Shown: piece by piece, positions 44,836 to 55,619 of the stretch | Layout: each line of letters opens with the position of its first letter | How positions within the stretch are numbered: the stretch's first letter is position 1 | NCBI GenBank assembly: GCA_036971615.1 | Contig: JAYKKR010000012.1 | Span: forward strand, 1-64,000 | Reading direction: 5' to 3' | Source: Amyloporia xantha | Taxonomy: Eukaryota > Basidiomycota > Agaricomycetes > Polyporales > Adustoporiaceae | Length of the DNA: 64,000 bases | Made by a program: the position numbers and the translations under genes | The notes under the pieces: generated by a model | What the model was told of the DNA's origin: nothing | The model's input: the letters and a program-made list of their open reading frames with translations, nothing else | Database searches by the model: none

Positions 44836-46455
44836 TGTCAGCAGAATGAATGGAAGATATGATCTGAGAGAGCACAAAGATGAGAAGCGAGAGATCACGA
44901 GAGGACGCAGACACCGACACCGACACCTAAGGCTCACGAGAAGTCGCGGAAGCAAGCGAACTATATTCGAAGGAGGCCATCGCGGATTGCGCTGGCCGTG
45001 TATGTACGTATTTGTACTACGGCGCTTAGCGCGCGAGCGTCTACTCTAACACTCCCACTACGTGAGCACGCTAAAAAGCTCCCACTGAACCAAATAAGTA
45101 AAATATCAAATCAGTTGGACAAAATCAATGGGACTGATATCATAGGCATCGGGGGAAGGTGTGCAAGATCGAGAATGTGGAAGACGAGAATTAGGATAAC
45201 GTGGAGAAGCAGGAGGTGAGTCCAAAGATTCAATAACAACGTGATGAGCAGAAGCAGAAGTGTACGTAACACTGGGATCCAGACCGTCCTGCGCCAACCG
45301 AGCACGCTCACCAGAATTCCAACCCATCGCCCAATCCTTCACGTGTTGAGGCATGTCATACATGCAGCGAGCAGCGATATGACCAGGTCGACCACAGCGA
45401 TGACACGTACCATCATTGTTCGTGTTGCACCAATGATAGCCTTTTTCATCAACCGGAAAGTTTGAGGAACTCCGCTGACCTGATCCACTTCTCCCCCTCG
45501 TTCCACGGAACCCCCTTCCACCATCTCGAGCAGCGAGAGCAGTGTCGAAAGACTCGGACTTGATATGCATGCCAACGTCATGACTGACAGCGATCGCAGA
45601 TCCAGCAAGAACAGACTTGATCGTAGCGAGATCGGGTTCAGTAGACTGAGAGAGGAGAGTCGCACGAATGACATGGTAGGAAGGATGAAGGTTCATCAAA
45701 ATGATGTCCTTGATTTCGGTGTCCTCGACGGTGTGGCCGATAGCTTTGAGCTGTGCCGCAGTGATCATGACAGCCTGGATGTAGACATCCATGGGCTTGC
45801 TGGGATCATGGACAGCGCCGTAAAGTGCCTTCCGCAACTCCACACGACGAGCCATAGTGGAGCTCTCGAACTTCTTCTTCAGCGCCGCAAATGCAGCCGA
45901 CCCCGAATTCTCCCCCTCGACAAGATGCTGCAAATCCTTGCTCACCAAGGCCCAGATTATAGGCAGAGCTCCTTCATTCTTCTTCACCCACTCCTCATCC
46001 TTAGACGCAGGCCTCGACTCCGTCCCATCAACAATCCCATGACTCCCACTCACTCGAAAGACCATCATGATCTGGCTTCTCCATTGATGCCAGTTCTTGT
46101 CGGTCAGAGGATCGACCTTAGCCATGAGGAGGCTAATAGTGCCAGATGAAGTCGACATGGTGGATGGATGGGTTGTTGATCGCAGTAGATAGGAATGTAA
46201 AAGATTGTCTCAGATCAGAGGAGCGCGGGGCTCATAACCTGTCAGCAGAATGAATGGAAGATATGATCTGAGAGAGCACAAAGATGAGAAGCGAGAGATC
46301 ACGAGAGGACGCAGACACCGACACCGACACCTAAGGCTCACGAGAAGTCGCGGAAGCAAGCGAACTATATTCGAAGGAGGCCATCGCGGATTGCGCTGGC
46401 CGTGTATGTACGTATTTGTACTACGGCGCTTAGCGCGCGAGCGTCTACTCTAACA
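44836..46455 (-). mobile_element. Gag-only Copia-type LTR element, 1.62 kb
   Basis: Two identical-length LTRs of 216 bp (44836-45051 and 46240-46455) begin TGTCAGCAGAATG and end CTCTAACA on the plus strand. TTTAA is duplicated at 44831-44835 and 46456-46460. The only gene is a minus-strand gag (46158-45106), so the right LTR is the 5' LTR. The sequence next to it, CGGGGCTCATAACC (46226-46239), matches the initiator-tRNA(Met) anticodon arm, fitting priming by a half tRNA as in Drosophila copia. GTGGGAG next to the left LTR serves as a polypurine tract. There is no protease, integrase or reverse transcriptase, so it depends on another element. Confidence 0.9.
45106..46158 (-). CDS. Copia-type Gag with CCHC zinc knuckle
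   Basis: A single open frame of 350 residues starting at the ATG at 46158 (MSTSSGTISLLMAKVDPLTD). The N-terminal 200 residues match the UBN2/retrotran_gag family of Ty1/copia elements: WHQWRSQIMMVF, IWALVSKDLQHLVEGE, FAALKKKFESS, and IILMNLHPSYHVIRATLLSQ. An Arg/Gly-rich stretch (about 211-232) is followed by a canonical knuckle CHRCGRPGHIAARC (C252, C255, H260, C265). It would form the capsid and bind element RNA. The frame is complete and lies neatly between the LTRs, without a following pol. That and the perfect target duplication indicate recent transposition with enzymes supplied in trans. Confidence 0.88.
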   Translation of the reverse strand: MSTSSGTISLLMAKVDPLTDKNWHQWRSQIMMVFRVSGSHGIVDGTESRPASKDEEWVKKNEGALPIIWALVSKDLQHLVEGENSGSAAFAALKKKFESSTMARRVELRKALYGAVHDPSKPMDVYIQAVMITAAQLKAIGHTVEDTEIKDIILMNLHPSYHVIRATLLSQSTEPDLATIKSVLAGSAIAVSHDVGMHIKSESFDTALAARDGGRGFRGTRGRSGSGQRSSSNFPVDEKGYHWCNTNNDGTCHRCGRPGHIAARCMYDMPQHVKDWAMGWNSGERARLAQDGLDPSVTYTSASAHHVVIESLDSPPASPRYPNSRLPHSRSCTPSPDAYDISPIDFVQLI

Positions 46456-47639
46456 TTTAAGTATACTGTCAGAGTAACTTAGGTACATACTGGGAGTACT
46501 CTGTGACGCTCTCAGAGATTTGAGCTAGAAGGGGTTAGTCTGAGGGAGACCTGGGACACTCTGAGCACTCTGGGCACTCTGAGTGCTCTGAGTGCTCTAG
46601 GACACTCTAGGACAGTCCTAGAGTGTCCTAGTACCACATGTGTTTTTCCTGATGTAACAGCCACTCACATGAGAACAGCTAACATCTTTTCCATTTCTAG
46701 AAAAAGGGCTGGCACGTGTTCCGCGACGCTCCCCGGGATGTGCGCGGGTCTCTGCGCGTGCCCATGTTGCTGTGCAGCGCACTCAGGGAGTACGCCGACT
46801 CTCGCAACGGCGCCGACCTCCGCAACATCAGAGTCGACGATCCTCGCATCTACTCAAGCGGCATGAAGAACTTCGTCATCCCTGGGCCAACTCAGGAGGT
46901 GGAGCTGGGGAACGATCAGTGGTGGGCCAAGAGAGGTAAGCACAGCGCATGTCAGTTGTCGAGGCCACTGACAAATGCTAACATCTTTCACAGCAGGAGC
47001 TCCTCCAGCGGCGCGCAAGACGCTTGCGCAAGCTCCGACGCCGGAAGCGTCAACATCGCGCGTCCCTGTCCAGAAACGGAAGTCGGATGCGCACCAGGAC
47101 AGCGAGACCGCGAAGAGCAAGGCAGCAAAGCCCTCCGCTCACGCAGATGCTGCCACCCAATCGCGCCCACCCCCACCGGCGGCACCCACAGCGCAGCCCA
47201 CCGCGGCGTCTTTGGAGACGACACAGCAGCCCAAGAGGACAAAACCGCGGTTCGCGCTGCCCCCAGTAAACACGCCCCCTCGCACAGCTGCTTATGTACT
47301 AATGGTGCACCATTTGATGGATGGGCCTACGCACCGTTATGCACCAGGCAGCGTTTCTGCCTGGCCACTGGTGCATCATTTCCTGGGGTATCTCCGGACC
47401 CTCCGGGGCCCCCTAGCGTTCGCCGTAGGGTCCCCTCGGCTTCGCGGCTTATTACTATATTGGGTAGGCACATAGTCTAGGGGCCCTAGATAATTTGTTT
47501 AATGTCGGAATATCTATGTCGGGTGCCACAGGCTCATCTGGGCACCAGAAAATGCACAAAAATAGTAATAAAATCTGATTTTATTTCTCATTTCAGTAGC
47601 TACGGGTACAATGGTATGCGAATCTATATACGGTAAGTA

Positions 47640-48300
47640 CGTCCAGAGAACGCGCACGGGCGGAGGAAACGGGGTGGCGTGCACGGGTGGGCGCAGCGTG
47701 TACGGCGGGGGCAGGGGCAGCGCGTACCGGCGGGGGCAGCGCGTACGGGCGCAGCGTGCACGGCGGGGGCAGGGGCAGCGCGTAAGGCTGGGGCAGCGCG
47801 TATGAGCAGGGGCAGGGGCAGCGTGTCGGGCATGGACAGCGTGTACGGCGGTGGCAGCGTGTACGCGCGGGGCCGCGCAGCGTGGACGGGCGAGCGGCCG
47901 GCATGCAGCGGACGGGCAGGGGCAGCGTGCACGGCACAGCGTGGACGGGCGTGGCAGCATGCATGGCGCAGCATGGACGGGTTAGCGGCCAGTGTGCAGC
48001 GGACGGGCGAGCAGGCAGCGGACGTGCAGCGGACGGACGAGCGGCGCGCGTACAGGAGCGAGGGGCAGGGGTGCAGCGAACGGGCGAGCAGCGCGGGGTA
48101 GACGTTGGGGAGCGGATTCGGGCAGGGGCGAGAGGATACGGGAAAGGGGAGCACTCGGGCGGGGACGGCGGGCTTGCAGCGGGGATGGCGAACGTGCAGC
48201 GGGGACGGCAAACGTGCAGCGGGGACGGCGCGCTGCCAGCGGGGATGGGGATCGTGCAGTGGGGGACGGAGGTCGTCAGCGGGTGGGTGCGCAGCGTCGA
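47640..48300 (+). repeat. G-rich minisatellite arm of element C
   Basis: Units such as GGGGCAGCGCGTACGGGCG and GCAGCGGGGACGGCGAACGT repeat irregularly. The long frames through it are repeat by-products. Confidence 0.8.
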
Positions 48301-49329
48301 GCAGGCAGGGCAGTGGCCTTGCAGGGATGACTGCTGTCGGGCTGGGGCTGCAAACAGCAGGTCAGTAAATGTGAATAGATATACTTTTGAAGAACTTACT
48401 ATATCGCACTGCTCGCGGGCAGCAGCGGGACGTCGTCGACGTCGTGGACGACGTGGACGACGTCGAGGAGACGACCAGCAGTGACGCGTCGCTGTTGGCG
48501 CGCACTACGGAACAGCCGGACTACCCGATTTGGGTGTGTGGCTGAAGTCCTACTCACGCTGAACAGCGAGTAGGAACGTTTTGATTCGTGAATAAGGCAC
48601 ATGTAGTACTTAGAATATATTTAGCAGTACATTTACTGATTTCCTGAATGTTTCTGCACTTCCTTAGAGAGCTATAAGCAAAACATATCTATTTTGGGCC
48701 AAGAAAGACCGAAAATTGGCATGTTTTGGTGAATATCATCAGTACTAGGCCATGCCCTAGTAGAAGAAAACATACACTGTAATATAGGGTATATACAAAT
48801 AAAATATATTTATGTTTGGTGTGGATAGATCAACGTTTGAGGCCGCGATGCTCGAAACAGCCGTATAGGCAGGCAAGCGAACGTTTCGAGCATCGAGTCG
48901 CGCCTGGCTGAGCGCGCCACCTGATTGGCTGCGCCGAGCCGGCCGACTCGGGACTCTTCCTGTACACGCTGTCTTCGCCTCATACTCCTCATATTTGGTG
49001 AGTCCATTATAATACTAATATACTATGCTGACATAAATTTTCATTGGGATTGAGGCACTACTGAGCGCATAGTAATGCTCTCAAAGTGCTGTAAGACGAA
49101 TATAAGACGACTAAGACGCCTTCCACATTGGGCAGTCCGGCACTTCCCGGACTGCCCATTGTGACGCGTCACCCTAGCCTCTGCTGGACGACGACGACGA
49201 CGACGACGACGGCGCCGTCGTCGTCCCGCTGCTGCCTGTGAGCAGCGTCAAAAAGTGAGTCTTTATTCTTGGGTCTATAAATTTTAACACTACTAACGTA
49301 GTGTTCGTCGCTGCGCTGCCCGTCAGCAC
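48301..49329. other. Centre of element C
   Basis: No supported gene. It contains two facing GACGACGACG/CGTCGTCGTC simple-repeat segments (48430-48480 and 49185-49235), both bordered by CCCGCTGCTGCC-type sequence and therefore also inverted, and an AT-rich middle around 48600-48830. Confidence 0.55.
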
Positions 49330-50330
49330 CCTCTCTCGCTGTCCCCGCCCTCTCGCCATCTCCATCCCTCCGACCCTGCACCCACGCCGTCCTGCCGTGC
49401 TCACCCCTTTCGCCCTCTCCAACCCTCCCGCCGTCCCCGCTGCACATTCGCAGTCCTCGCTGCACATCTGCCGTCCCCGCTGCGTACGCGCCGTCCCCGC
49501 TACACACGCGCCGTCCCCGCTCCAAGCGCACCGTCCCCGCTCCACACGCGCCGTCCCCGCTCCACAGGCACCGTCCCCGCTACCCATTCGCCGTCCTCGC
49601 TGCGCATCCCCCGTCCCCGCTGCGCATCTGCCGTCCGCACGCGCCGTCCCCGCTGCGCATGCGCCGTCCCCGCTGCACGCACACGCCGTCCCCGCTGCGC
49701 ATACGCCGTCCCCGCTGCGCATACGCTGTCCCCGCCCCTTCCTGCTGTCCTCGCCCCTTCCTGCTGTCCCCGCTGCGCATGCGCCGTCCCCGCTGCACGC
49801 ACGCGCCGTCCCCGCTGCCCATACGCCGTCCCCGCTGCACGCACGCCGTCCCCGCCCCTTCCTGCTGTCCCCGCCCCTTCCTGCTGTCCCCGCTGCGCAC
49901 GCGCCGTCCCCGCTGCACATGCGCCGTCCCCGCTGCGCCGTCCCCGCTGCACATACGCTGCCCGCTCGCTCGATCCGCACTCGCTGCCCCGTCGCTGCTC
50001 GCTCAATCCGCGCTCAATCTGCGCTCGCTGCCCCGTCCCTGCTCGCTGCGCCCTCCCTCGATCCGCGCTCGGTGCCCCGTCCGCACTCGCTCGATCCGCA
50101 CTCGCTGCGCCGCCCCTGCACGCTGCGCCCGTCCGTCCACGCTGCGCCCGTCCGTCCACGCTGCGCCTGCCCGTGTACGCTGCGCCTGCCCCTGCATGCT
50201 GCCCTGCCCGTGCACGTTCCCTCCGCCCGCGTACGCTGCCACGCCCGTGCACGCTGCGCCGGCCCGTGCACGCTGCGCCGCCCGTCTACGCTGCTCCCGC
50301 CCATCCACGCTGCGCGTACCCTTCGCACGC
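49330..50330 (-). repeat. C-rich minisatellite arm of element C
   Basis: CGCCGTCCCCGCTGCGCAT-type units of 18-20 bp repeat for most of 1 kb, then CGTGCACGCTGCGCC-type units. The mirror image is at 47640-48300. Confidence 0.85.
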
Positions 50331-53075
50331 TCGCCGGATGTACCTACAGTATATAGATTCTCATACCATTGTACCTACTGAATTGAAAATGAAAATATGA
50401 TTTTTCTGCTATTTTAATACAGTTTTTAGTGCCCAAATGAGTCTGTGTCACCAAAATAGAAATTTCGCTGTAGATTAAATCACCTAAGGCCTTTCTAATA
50501 GATACTTACTACATATGGTAATAAGCCGCGATGCCGAGGGGACCCTACGGCGAACACTAGGAGGCCCCGGAGGGTCCGGAGATAGCCCAGGGATTGATGC
50601 ACCAGATGCCAGGCAGAAACGCTGCCTGGTGCATAAGCGTTCGTAGGCCTATCCGTCAGTTGGTGCACCAGGTATACATAAGTTGGTGCCTCGCATGAAG
50701 CGCCCGGTTGTCCGGCCATCCCTGAAGAGGCCGCTCGTCGACTCGGACGACAGCCCGATCATTCCCGGTTGCGTGAGGGTGCCTCCGCTACCTGAAGGAA
50801 AGAAGCCGTCGAACGGAAAAGGCAAGAAGCGGGCGCGTGACGAAGAGGTGGAGGCGGAAGTGGTGGGTGGACGCGACGAGGAAGAAGAGGAGGACGATGA
50901 GAATGGGGACAAGGAGGACGAGGAGGACACGCCGCCTCCGCGCAACGGCGAGAAGAAGACCGCAGGCAAGAATGCGCCGCGCCGGTCTACACGCACCAAG
51001 GAGAAGCAGCCTGAGCACACCACAAGGGCCGCTGCAGAGGCTGCAAGGATCGAAGAGGCATCTGCAGTAGCAGTCAAATCTGTAAGTCCTTGCCTCGTCG
51101 CGACCGTTTTACGCTCACCTCCTGGTCTGTAGGTCGTCAGCTGTGGTGTATGCGCGCAGGCCAAAAAGGTGTGCATGGTCGCGACATCACACTTCGGGCG
51201 CTGCATGTACTGCGCGCGCAACAAGGGCAAGTGCTCTCTGGTCCCTCGGCGACCCAACGGCAAGGCGATCACTGGCCACCAGACCGCAACGGCTACCGCA
51301 AAAGCGTTTCAAGAATACGCGCAGAAATGCATCCGCAACAAGGTTGCGCCGCCGGCATGGACCGTCTGGGTGAAAGACCTGGGCTTCTTGCACCAGGACA
51401 GCGATGGCAAGAACATACTCCCCAACGGCCAGCTATTCGAGGAGTATGAGGCCGACCTGGCTCAGGCGAAGAAAACCGCCGGCAAACCAACTCGCGGGGC
51501 GGTGAAGAAGACGCAGCCAAAACGAGACAGTCGCCTTGAGCGCACCTCACCGCCGCTCGACATCGACGCCGAGGACCCAGTCGAGCCAGTCGCAGGGCCT
51601 AGCCGCGCGAAGAAGCCCAAGACCGCGCCACCTCGCCGTGACCCCACACCGCCCGCCTACGTCTACCTCAAGGACCAGGAGAACCAGTGGGAGCATCACC
51701 GACTCGAAAGGTTCGACGAGCCGCAGCAAAGTCCCATTGCGCGCGAAGAGGAGGACCGCGGTCTCGCGGAGACCAACCAGGAGGCCCATCACGCGCGCGA
51801 GACACACTCCGAGGACGTGCATGAGGAGCTCGCCAACGACCAAGCGGAGACCGCACAGCTCAAGGAGAAGGTCGCGACCTTGCAAGAAAAGGTCGCCATG
51901 CTCGAGGACATCGCGAGGAGGCATGAGGCTGCCATAGTGCCCCTGGAGAAGATGGAAGACACGGCCACCGGGTTGCCGTGCAGCTCAGGGACTTCCTCAT
52001 GGAGAAGGTCGAAACGTCATTTGGAGACTATGAGGAGGATGTCGCGAGCTTGACGGAGCGCTTGGCGGCAGTGGAGGTTGCGGGGGGCACGGGCGAGGCG
52101 CGCGTCCTGCTCGAGAGCTTGACCGAGCGCATGGGTGCGGTCGAGGTTGCTGGGAGCGCTATCGAGGCGCGTGTCTTGCAGGTCGAGGAGCGACAGGAGA
52201 ACATGGAGGAGTCCATGGAGAATCTTGACACGCGCGTCGAGACGGTAAGTGCGCAGGTCAATGCGCTGAACAACGCGGTCGCCTCCATCGAGCCCGAGCA
52301 CCTCCAAGCGTCGATCATCAACCTTCGCGAGGAGTTCAAGAAGGTGCAGCAGTCCCTCAACGCGTCGAGCGTGCAAGCCTCGCTCGACACGATCTCCGCG
52401 CAGATCGATGGGTACGCGGGGCAGATGGAGGGCATCCGCAAGCAAGTCCTGGACCTCAGCGCTCGACGGGCCTATGTGCCAGAGCCCATGTTCCAAGGTG
52501 CGGCTTCGCGCGCGACTTCTACCGCCGCCCTCGCGAGCAACGTCAGCCAGGACAGTGTGCAAACACGGGATCCAAGCATGACCGCGGCGACGCGAGTTTC
52601 AATCCAGGCTGCGGATGGTCATGAAATTGCGACTGGTGGAGAACAGCAGGGGGAGGACTCACAGCGCGGCACATCGTCCACATAGATTCCTTTTTACGAC
52701 AAATATTTAGATGTACATACCATAGTCTCGCGAGCGCATGGGACTTCAACAGTCCCAAAAACTACTATATAAATGATTATAATTCCAGTCCAATTTATGC
52801 GCGCGACTCAAGTTGTGAAAGAGTGGAGCAATAGTCTCTGATTAACACAAGTCTGTACAGGTCTGGAATTACAATGCATTAGATTGCCCATTAGGTGGAA
52901 CATCACAAATAAGACAGCAGACGCCACAGGCAATACATATGGGGTGACTTCTAAGATATCTGGCCAAAACTCGTCCGCGACTCAACAATCGCCACTAAAT
53001 AACCGCGACTCAGCAACTGACACTGGACAACCGCGACTGCGTGACGCGCCGCGCCTTGCATGGGTATCACAGGCC

Positions 53076-55618
53076 TCATCTTCTTCTTTGTCCATGGCCA
53101 TGTTTGGCCACTTTCCTAGGACGAGGATTATCATCTTCCTCTGAATCTTTCTCCTCGTCCTCCTCATCCTCCTCCTCGAGAGCGGGTAAAGCAGGTGTTC
53201 TGCCCCTGGCACCGCGACCGCGACCTCTCGCGCGGCCGGTGGCGCGAACCGTAGCACGCGCGCGTGCTTGCGCGGGCACGCGCTTCGCAGGACTTGCATT
53301 GGATTTCACCTGACCGTCTTGGCTATCTGGCCTTGCATCACCTTTCCCAGTCTTATCCTGTTTCCGCGTCGTTGCGCGTGTCGCTCGCGGCTGTCCTATC
53401 GCATCTGACACGGATCCTCCTGTAGGCGCTTGAAGCATGGCCTGCTTTTCTTTCTGCGCCTTGGCCCTCGTCCATGCGCCGGGAGCAGGTCGCGAAGGTG
53501 ACCCATCCTCGTTAGATTTGGTACCGTCCTTGTCGCTTGAACTGGGAGTTCTATGAACATACATGGATGACGGGCCAGCAGTATTCTCGTCGCTGGCCCC
53601 TTGATATCGCGGTCGCGGCTGAGGACGCGCGGGCCGCGCCACGCTTGGCCCCGCAACAGCTGTACGCCACTCCATTCCTCCCAGCGCAGGCGGTGCAGTT
53701 TGGGTGATGGGCTTTATGGTTGCCGCGACAGGCGGCTGGCTCCCAAGACGGTCTCGCACTTTGTTAAGCAAGGCGAGCCGTGCTTCTCCAGGGCCCTGAG
53801 CTGCAGTCCGCTTGGTCGGAACCATGGCATTGGAGTTGGCATTCAGTTGCCCACCTGCCCCTGGCACCGCTGCTTCTTGAGGGGGTCGCGAAGGGCCCGC
53901 CTGCGCGAGGGCCACGCGCGCCCGCTTGTCCTCAATGGCTTTCTCCTTCAAGGCTTGACGATCCAAATTGATCCGCGCGATGTGGTCGACAGCCTTCTGT
54001 TTTGTTTGCTTATCCATCTCTTGCTCTTTCAATGCGCGGGACGCGACCTTCTTCTGGTGTGCAGCAGCGCGCTCCTTTTTGGCCGCCTCTCGCGCTAATC
54101 CCTCCGCCCATGCCCGGTCGTCTTCGGCCTCCCTCTGTAACCTTTCCTTCTCTTTCATTATAGCCAGTTCCTCCCGCTCTGTCCCGCTCTGGTTGTCCTT
54201 TTTATTCGAGGCACGGGCCTCTTGAATCCCTTGCGCGTTGTCTGGATCTACACGCGCGAGCTGTTTCTTCGCAACAGGTGGAGGTTTTGCTCGAACGGCA
54301 GCCTTGGCCGTCTCTTTCGACTTCTTCATAGCATCTAGCGCCCTCTGTGTCGCTGCTAGGTGTTCATTGAGCTGTCTCAACTTGGAATCGTCATCGGCAT
54401 CTTCGAGGCTGCCTTCCTTGATCGCGGTCTCCAGGACTGTCGCGCGCGGAGAAGGACTGTCGCACGTCCTCGCGACCCAACTTTCCTTCATTGTGAAGGT
54501 GCTCGCGCTGTGTGGAGGATCCCGCGGTAGGCTCTTCAGTAGCTCCTGAATCTGTGAACCTTGCGTCCTGAGATTTGCCACCTTTGTCACCGCTCGAAAT
54601 GTTAGGTGATGGCGGTTGCACCGTATTGGACCGCGATGATTCTCCACCAGTGGTGAGCGTGTGTGCCGCGGGCAGGGCAGCTGCCTGCGCCTCCGACTCC
54701 CTCATTACGTCACAGAGGAGCCTCAGCATTGGGTCGATTCGATTGACCACGTCCATAAAGTCGATCTGTGTGCCGACGACATGTGCAGGAATGCCTGACT
54801 GTGCGGCGTCCTCCTCTTCCTCCCACCCAAATTGAACAACCTCAAACTCGCGCGTGATTAGTCCCGCGATGAGAATGAACTGCTCAATGATCGCGCTGTA
54901 CCCGGCGCTATCGCGCGGGAGGTTACCTTCTTCATCCAGATACGGTGCATCATCCATCCATTGGAGGATCTCGTCGAGCCCATTCGGATCACTGTGCACA
55001 TCCGGCGGGAGGTATCTTTCCGTATACTCCCAAGACGTCCAGCCCTGTTGGCACAGCGCCTGGGGAACAGGTTTAGTGCCGCGCTGCAGATTCAGGGTTA
55101 GTCGCGGTATGATATGAGACCGCGCGCCACTCACCATAAAGTTCTGCAAATTGTGAACCACTTCAAAATAGACCTCGCCCGTTCCAATTGCCATGAGGAA
55201 CTTGTCTCGACGTGTCCGCAATTTCAAAGCCCAGTTTGTTGGCTTCTCGCAAATGAGTAGGGGGTCATTCTCATCACCGGAGGCATCGTCGCTCTCGTCT
55301 CCAAAGTCGCGATCAACCTCATCATCTTCAGAGTCATCATCACGACCGCGTCCGGGGACTGCGCGGGCAGGGCGCTTTCCTCGCGCCTTCTTGCTCGCTT
55401 TCCCTTTGTTCTTTTTATGCTTTCGCGCGGGCTTCTTCCGCTCCTCGATATAGGCCTCGCTGTATTCGGCCCGCGCCATTATCGCATCGCCGGCATCGTC
55501 GCGCTTGACCATATACGCCTTGAACCGGAAGGGAGAGTGGCCGCCGTTGGTTACTTGTCGGTCGCGCCAGTATTGTAGCAAGCTCCTGAGGGGTCCATCC
55601 GTCATGTGCGAGGGATCG
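53076..55618 (-). pseudogene. Gene H of element A' (5' end removed by Gypsy insertion)
   Basis: Inverse copy of 8985-11520. It keeps FRFKAYMVKRDDAGDAIMAR in one frame where A has a deletion, the basic and acidic stretches, the LDEILQWMDDAPYLDEEGN domain, the charged coiled coil, and the C-terminus with GRARGRGRGARGR (AT-hook-like), stopping at 53076. Two bases missing near 54420 shift the frame between the first and second halves. The 5' part with the HMG-like region is cut off by the LTR at 55620. Confidence 0.75.
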
Positions 55619-55619
55619 C

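Larger units (their letters stand above)
39705..46654. mobile_element. Element D: TA-flanked DNA element, 6.95 kb, no transposase seen
   Basis: The insertion lies in intron 1 of gene Z of A'. Both tips carry the perfect 15-bp inverted repeat CATCAGGAAAAACAC (39705-39719 and 46640-46654), and TA is present on both sides (39703-39704 and 46655-46656), while element A has a single TA. Near both ends are degenerate CTCTG/GGACACTC repeats (39735-39830 and 46480-46630). The interior holds minisatellites, a degenerate 300-bp repeat, a solo LTR and a Copia element; without the two retroelements about 3.9 kb remain. No transposase frame is recognisable, so it is non-autonomous. The TA duplication suggests the Tc1/mariner or a similar superfamily. 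Confidence 0.82.
47284..50688. mobile_element. Element C: foldback-type element with long inverted repeats, 3.4 kb
   Basis: Interrupts exon 3 of gene Z in A'. The outer ~190 bp at each side are imperfect inverted repeats (TTATGCACCAGGCAGCGTTT, then CTCCGGACCCTCCGGGGCC, then CGCCGTAGGGTCCCCTCGGC). CCTCGC is present on both sides (47278-47283 and 50689-50694), as a 6-bp duplication or an imperfect 8-bp one. Inside, a G-rich minisatellite (47640-48300) and its C-rich mirror (49330-50330) lie in inverse orientation around a 0.8-kb centre. No transposase was found. The superfamily is uncertain (hAT-, KDZ- or Foldback-like). Confidence 0.75.
39576..52684 (+). pseudogene. Gene Z of element A', broken by elements D and C
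   Basis: Nearly identical to Z of element A. Exon 1 is 39576-39693 with an in-phase start (MSDAVVRQLTIDTATALACA). Element D sits in intron 1. Exon 2 is 46701-46935. Exon 3 starts near 46997 and is interrupted at 47283 by element C, resuming at 50689 with MKRPVVRPSLKRPLVDSDDS. The Zn2Cys6-like cluster lies near 51141-51220 and the coiled coil runs to the stop at 52684. A one-base deletion near 51970 adds a frameshift just before the coiled coil, while the CGA at 52466 is intact where A has TGA. The gene is dead, but it documents the undamaged forms of several sites broken in A. Confidence 0.8.
18384..55619 (-). mobile_element. KDZ element A' (inverse copy of A), split by four nested insertions
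   Basis: The segments 18384-20732, 39114-39704, 46655-47283 and 50689-55619 join to form the inverse complement of 17476 down to about 8985 of element A. Each junction coincides with a boundary of an inserted element and, where testable, with a target duplication. The gene order is X, Z, H. At 55619 the copy is cut by a Gypsy LTR; the part holding T, K and s, if present, lies beyond the window. Identity to A is very high, with small indels unique to each copy. Confidence 0.85.

Noticed and set aside
46221..46239. A possible partial tRNA gene (initiator Met-like anticodon arm)
   Set aside because: Only the anticodon arm is present, and it sits exactly at the 5' LTR border, so it is a primer-binding site.
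49301..50356. A 351-codon plus-strand open frame
   Set aside because: It reads through the CCGTCCCCGCTGC minisatellite; overlapping frames on both strands are open for the same reason, and the peptide is pure repeat.
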